A DNA stretch of 64,000 bases from DATFNI01 sp963787205 (GTDB lineage: Bacteria > Bacteroidota > Rhodothermia > Balneolales > DATFMH01), in assembly GCA_963787205.1 (NCBI GenBank), contig CAWBCD010000016.1, positions 1 through 64,000 of the forward strand, given 5' to 3'. Under the pieces are notes generated by a model. That model was not told the origin of the DNA and searched no databases. It was given only the letters and a program-made list of their open reading frames with translations. Positions within the stretch are counted from its first letter, which is position 1; every line of letters begins with the position of its first letter. Of this stretch, positions 63,574 through 64,000 are shown one piece after another. The translations under genes and the position numbers were made by a program.

Positions 63574-64000
63574 ATGAGGGTCGTTTCCTGTGTTCTGTTG
63601 GTATTTCTCGTGGTTCAGGGTTGTGCTGTATTCCATTCCGGAGAGGAAGAATGGTATCCTGTTCGCGGCATCTCACACAATGTAGAAATCAATTCATCGA
63701 TAAAACCCGATTCCGCGATGGCAACAGAGGTGCAGACCTACCGCAAAATTTTGAATAAAGATCTTGGAAAAAAGATTGGATACGCACAGAAAGCGTTCAA
63801 ACCGGAAGGCATTGAAAGCGGACTTTACAATCTTGTAGCCGACGCATTACGCATCCAAATTTCGTTATCGCTTGGTAAGCATATCGATATGGCTGTAATG
63901 AGTCCGTCAAGTATCAAATATTATATTCCCAAGGGGCCCATAACATTGGAGCTCGTTGATGAAATCCTGCCATATGTTAATAAGATTGTACTCATGAAGC
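63574..64000 (+). CDS. 5'-nucleotidase C-terminal-domain lipoprotein (partial, cut by window end)
   Basis: Partial: 142 residues up to the window edge, reading through to base 64000. From ATG 63574 (AAAGGA just upstream; ATG 63544 is an alternative) there is a lipoprotein signal with VVQGC. Then come a Tyr-Arg helix, ESGLYNLVADALRIQISLSL, HIDMAVMSPSSIKYYIPKG, and ITLELVDEILPYVNKIVLM. This is the 5'-nucleotidase C-terminal (substrate-binding) domain. In related genomes a separate metallophosphatase gene usually follows; the window ends before it. Confidence 0.82.
   Translation, partial: MRVVSCVLLVFLVVQGCAVFHSGEEEWYPVRGISHNVEINSSIKPDSAMATEVQTYRKILNKDLGKKIGYAQKAFKPEGIESGLYNLVADALRIQISLSLGKHIDMAVMSPSSIKYYIPKGPITLELVDEILPYVNKIVLMK

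Overview
The window reads as a chromosome segment from a member of the Bacteroidota/FCB group, most like the Balneolota/Rhodothermota branch (moderate confidence, from gene content only). The pointers are a SusC/SusD outer-membrane pair, an SDR-type L-threonine dehydrogenase, a fused full-length glycine decarboxylase P protein, a GroEL ending in a Gly-Met tail, an ATP-dependent DNA ligase with its MBL-fold exonuclease, ergothioneine genes, and many signal-peptide or lipobox proteins. No rRNA, tRNA, CRISPR array, phage or full insertion sequence was found.

Layout. 0-9 kb: threonine dehydrogenase, a PorT-like barrel protein, SusC, SusD, then citrate synthase on the other strand. 9.9-15.6 kb: gcvP, a PAS sensor kinase that lacks its phospho-acceptor histidine, and an FKBP lipoprotein. 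15.6-21.6 kb: an ergothioneine neighbourhood, with an OpuC/EgtUV-type ABC transporter whose permease-fused binding domain is circularly permuted, a DUF5808 membrane protein, egtD and egtB. 22-30 kb: LysE exporter, a lone receiver-domain protein, a TPR anti-sigma-like membrane protein, a MITE-like element, a very large TPR-CHAT protease-like protein, a small lipoprotein and an ECF sigma factor. I treat this block as the best candidate for an undescribed system. 30-37 kb: acs, ald, ksgA, and groES-groEL behind two CIRCE operators. 37.3-39.5 kb: a gene graveyard (ECF sigma, RskA-type anti-sigma, ferritin-like, H-NOX and DJ-1/PfpI remnants). 39.5-45.6 kb: DUF6314, an HhH-GPD glycosylase, a secreted C1 peptidase, a BNR-repeat lipoprotein and a subtilase broken by one TAG. 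45.7-49.6 kb: DNA ligase, exonuclease and TerC. 49.8-56.7 kb: acyP-thpR-DUF3891, an SDR, dnaE and trxA. 57-64 kb: mgsA, mnmA, an HNH nuclease, an NlpC/P60 peptidase, glutamate dehydrogenase, an RsbW-like kinase, a DUF4412 protein and a 5'-nucleotidase C-terminal-domain lipoprotein cut by the window end.

How the parts fit. Central carbon and nitrogen genes (gltA, acs, ald, gdhA, tdh, gcvP) suggest a heterotroph able to use amino acids and acetate. SusCD, the secreted peptidases and the LysE exporter fit peptide or polymer scavenging. EgtB/EgtD plus the transporter suggest both synthesis and uptake of ergothioneine. The 23.7-29.9 kb block suggests an envelope-to-transcription pathway: a probably periplasmic CHAT protease, a small lipoprotein that may be its partner, a TPR membrane protein built like an anti-sigma factor, and an ECF sigma factor.

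Start codons were chosen from Shine-Dalgarno matches (common here: AGGAG-type), signal-peptide position and family alignment recalled from memory. No database search was run.
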